A stretch of DNA of 64,000 bases from Bolinopsis microptera (Eukaryota; Ctenophora; Tentaculata; Lobata; Bolinopsidae), in contig NC_087084.1 of assembly GCF_026151205.1 (NCBI RefSeq), positions 250,001 through 314,000 on the forward strand, read 5' to 3'. This document shows, piece by piece, positions 58,508 through 64,000 of this stretch. A program made the position numbers and the translations under genes. Below the pieces are notes generated by a model. It searched no databases and was not told the DNA's origin. It saw only the letters and a program-made list of their open reading frames with translations. Position 1 is the stretch's first letter. Every line of letters starts with the position of its first letter.

Positions 58508-59125
58508 TAGTTGCTAGGTTACAGTTGCTAGGTTACAGTTGCTAGGTTACAATATTAGGAAGTTAGTTGCTAGGTTACAGTTGCTAGGTTACAATATTAG
58601 GAAGTTAGTTGCTAGGTTACAGTTGCTAGGTTACAATATTAGGAAGTTAGTTGCTAGGTTACAGTTGCTAGGTTACAGTTGCTAGGTTACAATATTAGGA
58701 AGTTAGTTGCTAGGTTACAGTTGCTAGGTTACAATATTAGGAAGTTAGTTGCTAGGTTACAGTTGCTAGGTTACAGTTGCTAGGTTACAATATTAGGAAG
58801 TTAGTTGCTAGGTTACAGTTGCTAGGTTACAGTTGCTAGGTTACAATATTAGGAAGTTAGTTGCTAGGTTACAGTTGCTAGGTTACAATATTAGGAAGTT
58901 AGTTGCTAGGTTACAGTTGCTAGGTTACAGTTGCTAGGTTACAATATTAGGAAGTTAGTTGCTAGGTTACAGTTGCTAGGTTACAGTTGCTAGGTTACAA
59001 TATTAGGAAGTTAGTTGCTAGGTTACAGTTGCTAGGTTACAGTTGCTAGGTTACAATATTAGGAAGTTAGTTGCTAGGTTACAGTTGCTAGGTTACAGTT
59101 GCTAGGTTACAATATTAGGAAGTTA
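58508..59125. repeat. Higher-order array of 14-mers
   Basis: Two or three TTGCTAGGTTACAG units plus a spacer AATATTAGGAAGTTAG form units of about 42 or 56 bp, about 12 in all. The left arm enters the same array at position 1. Confidence 0.95.
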
Positions 59126-59587
59126 GGAGAGTCAGCATATTATTACACTAGTAGTAAACGAACTAAAAGCCTACGTAAAATTTAAATAACAAGTAAAATT
59201 TCTCAGCTTAGTCAAGGATTTAACACGATGTAAAGATTGACGTCGAGGGAATTAAAGTTCAGGGGTGCATGCTTAAGGAATTGAAGTTCTCATTTCAACA
59301 AGCACAACATGTGAAATACTTCATCGCAATTATACTAACTCGTAGTAAAAGTAGTGTACCATGGTTGTGATGAGCAGTCGTAAAACATGATGTAAAGAGT
59401 GCATAGTATCGAACTTAATAAACCCCTCCGGATTAGAATAAATAAGATTCTGATAATCCCGGCTCCCGCAGTTAGTTTTTTCCCGCTGAATAAATAACCC
59501 CGGCACAGCTTCTATAATCCCGCCCCGCTAATTTGGCTCAACAAGATTTGTTTTGTTTTGATATTCCATGAGAATTTCAACCGCGCA
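59126..59587. other. Unique sequence, nothing recognised
   Basis: No gene seen. A GC-richer patch with CCCGGC/CCCGC motifs lies at 59455-59520. Confidence 0.35.
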
Positions 59588-59662
59588 CTGTCACGTGTTT
59601 TGATGACGTGTATCACGTGACTAACTAATACGACGCGCATTGGTAAAAAATGTCACGTGACC
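59588..59662. promoter_or_regulatory. Cluster of E-boxes and a CRE-half site
   Basis: Three CACGTG sites (TGTCACGTG, TATCACGTGAC, TGTCACGTGACC), a GATGACGTG and an ATTGG within 75 bp. CACGTG binds USF/MYC-type bHLH proteins. No start site or gene is seen beside it. Confidence 0.4.
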
Positions 59663-59868
59663 TATGGCTTAACGTAAGAACTATAGATACACTTGATCTA
59701 CGTATCGGTCTAACTGCAGGCGCTGGCAAAACTCCAGCACACTGCTTACATTCTTACAGTTACATTACTTAAACTCTTACATTACTTGGACCAGTTCCAG
59801 AACTTGTCTCGACGGTTACATTTGTCCGGTTAATTTTGTCGTAGCGATTGCACCGTTTGATATAAGCA

Positions 59869-60229
59869 ATTTTACCAAAACCCATAATCATGGGTAGAGT
59901 GGAGCGCTGCCAGTGTCTCTCTTTCCCAAACAAAAGGCAATGATATCAATTTGAATGACCGTTATCAGATGCAAAATGATACCGAGAATGAAATCGGTCG
60001 CTTCGCTTTTCCCACTCATTCATGGCTTACGAATTGTAATAAGTTTCGATTTATAACATGTAATCTATTTCAATTGTAAATGAATGGGAAAAGCGAGCGA
60101 CCGATTTCATTCTCGGTATCATTTTGCATCTGATAACGGTCATTCAAATTGATATCATTGCCTTTTGTTTGGGAAAGAGAGACACTGGCAGCGCTCCACT
60201 CTACCCATGATTATGGGTTTTGGTAAAAT
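59869..60229. mobile_element. Foldback element, two 150-bp arms around a 57-bp loop
   Basis: The left arm (59869-60022) is almost perfectly repeated inverted at 60080-60229. The tips read ATTTTACCAAAACCC. No coding frame. A diverged copy is at 15241-15645, so it is a mobile family and not a local palindrome. Confidence 0.88.
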
Positions 60230-61600
60230 ATCATCTCTTTTTTTATTATAATGTCAGGGTACTTTACAAAGCCGAAATGTAAACTCATAACTTCATTAAT
60301 ATTAATAAGGAGGTTATTTCAACGATTTCGAAATTTTTCCTTTGAAAACATTTCCTTGTGTTTAGGTAAGCATATCGGTCGATCACTGACTGAATTTGCC
60401 ACTTTATACTCATTGAAGTTGGCATTAAATTCATATATAATGACATTGAACTGTCGTGGCAAAGCAGAATTTGTTCAAAATCACGAATGAGCACAATTTT
60501 AACCTTTCGCACGTGCAAACCTTGAGCGGAAGTTGCGTGCGCATCCAATATTGAATCACCGTAAATTTTTGCATGATGGTGTTTTATATATAGTTTGATA
60601 AGCATGCAAAGTTTCAAAGTATTTTTAAGAAGAACTGTAATCACAACGGCACTCCAAAGTTGACGGAAATTGGTGAAAACAGCAATTTTCAGTGATTTTA
60701 GCAATTTTCTATCAATTTGGGCGTGTCCCCACGTGTGCAACTTTCGATTTTCAACTTTAAAACAAGCCTATGACACAATTTAGAGCTTTAGGAAGCAAAT
60801 TGAGCTCCACAACCCAAGGGATGGTGCAACACCAGAGAATACTAGAACGTAAAATTAGCGTTTTTATAAAATTATTCTTTAAAAAGCACTAACTTCAATA
60901 GCGAATATCTTTATGAAGGAGCAAGCTAGAAAAACTTTCGGTAGATTTTCAGAATGCTTAAACAATTATCTAACTTCAATACGCCCTCAAATTTTGAATA
61001 AAATTACTCCTTAATGGCGTAAAATCGATTTGAAAAATTATTACTTTGTGAAAAATCAAGTTTTAAAAATGGTTAACTTGATGACGTCATCAAGTGGTGA
61101 TGATGACATTGAATTACTTTTTAACATAATGTAAACTAAAGTCCTAAACAATTATCTTCAAGACCTGTGGTCCGAAATGGCTGTATCTTTTATACTTTAG
61201 AATCTACGGACACTTAAATACAGGCTATAATTCACTGGCAAAGCGTCTATCCCTGAATATATATATGTATGTATATATCACGACAATCTGTCGTAATACA
61301 GGGGTTCTAGAAAACCAATTTCCCGATGCTCCTGAAACTTGAAACTTTTTTTACAGTCGATTAGGTCAACGTCTAGACGCCCTGCAAAGTTTCAGATCTC
61401 TAACTCAATTTTAACATGGTTTTTAAGGCACCTGAATATGGCGATTTCGGGTTTTTTACCGAATTTCGTATAACAGTGCTGGCGAGTATTTTATGCAAAT
61501 TTTTTAAAAATCTCAACATAACTATTTCTTATTTCTGACATCTTTGACATCAAATTAGAATATTTTGAACTAAAAATAAATCTGCTGAACGACTTCCGAT
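60230..61600. other. Unique sequence, nothing recognised
   Basis: AT-rich with small open frames that look random. No repeat or RNA seen. Confidence 0.4.
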
Positions 61601-61620
61601 GAGTCTTAATGCCTGAAAAA

Positions 61621-61682
61621 CTCCTGCCGGAGGCGTCGGCCTTCGGCCGCCGCCTCCGGCCGGAGTGCACGCTTCGCGTGCA
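61621..61682. repeat. Two GC-rich hairpins with TTCG-type loops
   Basis: CGGCCTTCGGCCG, framed by GGAGGCG/CGCCTCC, and GTGCACGCTTCGCGTGCAC. In RNA both would be stable UUCG-type hairpins. They stand out in an AT-rich setting. Confidence 0.6.
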
Positions 61683-61699
61683 CGAAAGAGGCTTCCGAC

Positions 61700-61780
61700 G
61701 TGTACCAAAGGGGGTGTAAAGGGGGTATAATAGTAAAGGGGATAGAATAGTAAAGGGGGTACATAGTATACCCCCAATAA
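61700..61780. repeat. Short repeats around AAAGGGGGT
   Basis: Four copies of TAAAGGGG(G/A)T(A) with a TAGTATACCCCC mirror at the end. Confidence 0.6.
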
Positions 61781-62134
61781 AGACACCGCTCGTGCTTGCC
61801 AGCACTGTGATGTATTATAGTCGTCTACTTTGATGAACATTATTAGCTCCACCTTTTATTGCTTGCCAGGCTTAATTCGACGCCCCTTATCGATATTCAT
61901 TCAACGTTTTGACTGAGGAATAATGTTTAGATATAACGCAAATTTCAAATGCCATAGTACCTTAGTTGTATTTATTTGGTAGTATAATATAGTCCCCAAT
62001 TCCATTTCATATTTTCCATAGTCCATACTGATCTCATATAGCTAGAATTAAGAGTAAAATGTCAAATTTGTTGGTCCTAGCACTAACCCGGAAGGGTTTA
62101 TAACACATAACACCGGCACGCTTAAGTTATATTA

Positions 62135-62235
62135 AAATAACCCCTCGTGCTAAAGCACGTCGGGGTTATTTTCATAATAATCCCTCGTGCTTCGCACTCG
62201 AAATTATTATAAATGTTTCCCGCGCGTCGCGGGAG
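62135..62235. repeat. Three successive hairpins
   Basis: AATAACCCC-CGTGC-TAAA-GCACG-GGGGTTATT, then CGTGCTTCGCAC within AATAAT/ATTATT, then CCCGCGCGTCGCGGG. Arms and loops resemble those at 61621-61682. Confidence 0.6.
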
Positions 62236-62364
62236 AAATTGAAATATAATCCCTGCGCATGCCGGAGTTATGTGTGTTATAAAAGCATGAAAACAAATAT
62301 AGAAGAGGAGAACATCACGTGTTGTTGTCACGTGGAAGAGATATTACTAAATATACCATGTTTC

Positions 62365-62470
62365 CAGGTTACCAGGTTACCAGGTTACCATGTTTCCATG
62401 TTACCAGGTTACCAGGTTACCATGTAACTAGTGTTACCATGTAACTAGTGTTACCATGTAACTAGTGTGT
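62365..62470. repeat. CCAGGTTACCAGGTTA and CATGTAACTAGTGTTAC repeats
   Basis: Several 8-9 bp GGTTACCA units followed by three copies of a 17-bp unit CATGTAACTAGTGTTAC. Confidence 0.85.
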
Positions 62471-62910
62471 ACTAAAATGAACTAATACTAAGTCACTAGT
62501 ATAAACTATACAGAAACTTTACAGAAACTTTTACAAACAGCTATTTTAGAACTGTCGACAGTAAACGTAAACAGCTTGCTCCTTCATAAAATAAACAGTT
62601 AATCGAATCACTGCTCGGACGAGTAAATTGAATTTTGGTAGAGCTGAAGGAAACTACCAGAACGAAACTGTTAGGCATACGCCACTATATACCGTATAAG
62701 TGTAAACTACTACTACTACTACTATATAAGCCACTATATACCGCACTTTTAGTGTAAAAGTGTAAAATTAATAACAACACTGCCAAACCAGATTAAGTTT
62801 TACCCATGGCTTTATTCTAGCAAATGATGCCTTTTTATAAGTTTATATAGTTGTAAAATAGATCTCAGATTTGATTACAAAACATCAAGATAATAATAAA
62901 TGAAACAAAA

Positions 62911-63130
62911 ATGAATGCACGCAGCACATGTCTGAACGCTGAATGCACGCAGCACATGTCTGAACGCTGAATGCACGCAGCACATGTCTGAACACTGAAT
63001 GCACGCAGCACATGTCTGAACACTGAATGCACGCAGCACATGTCTGAACACTGAATGCACGCAGCACATGTCTGAACACTGAATGCACGCAGCACATGTC
63101 TGAACGCTGAATGCACGCAGCACATGTCTG
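62911..63130. repeat. 28-bp minisatellite, 8 copies
   Basis: ATGCACGCAGCACATGTCTG plus AACGCTGA/AACACTGA. Cys-rich minus-strand frames arise from the repeat and are not called as genes. Confidence 0.95.
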
Positions 63131-63382
63131 TATGCTGAGTAGACTCTCCAGTCTGCACTATAAAAGGTACTATACAGGAAGAGGTATACTACTTTAATAC
63201 AGGGAGTTCTCATTCTGACAACCCAACAAACTTACAACATTAATCTTCTATTCTTAACAGGGTTACTGGATTAATTTATATGTTCGTGAACAATTACCTA
63301 ACAATTACTCTGGACACAAGGAACATTAACTAGAACATTAACTAGACCATTACTATATACTATATACCATTACCTCCTTACT

Positions 63383-64000
63383 GAGGGGGGGGGGGGGGGG
63401 GGGGGGGGTGCAGCCTCTTAAATTCATAGGAAAATAAATACAGCAATTGACGAGGACAAGGGGGGGGGGGGGGGGGGGGGTTGGCAGCCTCTTAAATTCA
63501 TAGGAAATAAATACAGCAAATGACGAGGACAAGGGGGGGGGGGGGGGGGGATGGGGGGGGTACAGCCTCTAAAATTCATAGGAAAATAAATACAGCAAAT
63601 GACGAGGACAAGGGGGGGGGGGGGAGGGGGGGGGGTGCTGCCTCTAAAATTCATAGGAAAATAAATACAGCAAATGACGAGGACAAGGGGGGGGGGGGGG
63701 GGATGGGGGGGGGGTACAGCCTCTAAAATTCATAGGAAAATAAATACAGCAAATGACGAGGACAAGGGGGGGGGGGGGATGGGGGGGGTGCTGCCTCTAA
63801 AATACATAGGAAAATAAATACAGCAAATGACGAGGACAAGGGGGGGGGGGGAATGGGGGGGTGCAGCCTCTAAAATACATAGGAAGATAAATACAGCAAT
63901 TGACGAGGACAAGGGGGGGGGGGTGCAGCCTCTTAAATACATAGGAAAATAAATACAGCAAATGACGAGGACAAGGGGGGGGGGGGGGAATGGGGGGGTG
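63383..64000. repeat. Poly-G-containing array of about 55-80 bp, runs off the window
   Basis: About eight copies of TCATAGGAAAATAAATACAG, AAATGACGAGGACAA and a G-run of 10-26, often with GATGGGG and GCAGCCTCTAAAA. G-run lengths vary from copy to copy. Pro-rich or Gly-rich frames are artefacts. Confidence 0.95.

Larger units (their letters stand above)
55902..58541. repeat. Right arm of the large inverted repeat
   Basis: Reverse complement of 1-3211. It includes the shared unique block with CACGTGACCATAATGCAGC, the 30-bp array (56262-56803) and the 14-bp array (57450-58047). The small matching open frames at 162-371 and 58172-58381 are the same DNA and look non-coding. Confidence 0.9.

Noticed and set aside
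62865-63213. Cys-rich repeat protein on the minus strand
   Set aside because: The 28-bp unit (not a multiple of 3) is open in all three frames, so the Cys pattern is an artefact of the repeat.
63424-63942. Pro-rich or Gly-rich proteins at the window end
   Set aside because: Made by poly-G runs whose lengths are uncertain.

Overview
The window is AT-rich eukaryotic DNA, almost certainly from an invertebrate animal. It has spliced genes with GT-AG introns, a class A GPCR, a Ly6/uPAR-type GPI protein, APE-type LINEs, a tRNA-derived SINE and several cut-and-paste DNA transposons. I cannot name the species. Minisatellites with units of 6 to 51 bp fill roughly half of the window, and most long open frames are read-throughs of these arrays. 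The real genes are split into short exons between arrays.

Layout. 1-3211 is an inverted copy of 55902-58541, followed by a 100-N scaffold gap. 3.3-13.7 kb is mainly minisatellites. 13.7-17.3 kb is unique sequence with a foldback element and a broken LINE tail. 17329-18450 is a perfect 187-copy GGGTCA array. 18887-35918 (+) is an 11-exon class A GPCR gene whose introns are mostly tandem arrays, interrupted by a 5'-truncated LINE and nested transposons. 36-41.4 kb is a transposon graveyard (tRNA-SINE, hAT-like, piggyBac-like and 75-81 bp MITE-like elements). 41752-48106 (+) is a small two-exon gene whose intron holds a 29-bp array split by an intact 3.2-kb LINE (ORF of 1016 aa, minus strand). 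48.2-52.9 kb is two large arrays. 53066-55899 (-) is a four-exon gene for a Ly6/uPAR-like protein with signal peptide, ten core cysteines and a GPI-type tail. 58.5-64 kb is more arrays, a palindromic foldback element, GC-rich hairpins and a poly-G array.

The most interesting signal is that several intronic arrays are tandem copies of the neighbouring exon-intron junction. In GPCR introns 3 and 5 and in intron 1 of the 41.7-kb gene, the repeat unit contains the end of the upstream exon plus its 5' splice site. GPCR intron 5 alone has about 140 copies of its own donor. In the arrays I traced, reading past the first donor meets an in-frame stop, so only the exon-proximal donor can give the protein. 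Arrays also touch 3' splice sites: a duplicated exon start lies before Ly6 exon 3, and the 51-bp array in the first GPCR exon carries an acceptor-like motif and an ATG in each unit. Splice junctions seem to act as seeds for minisatellite growth in this genome.
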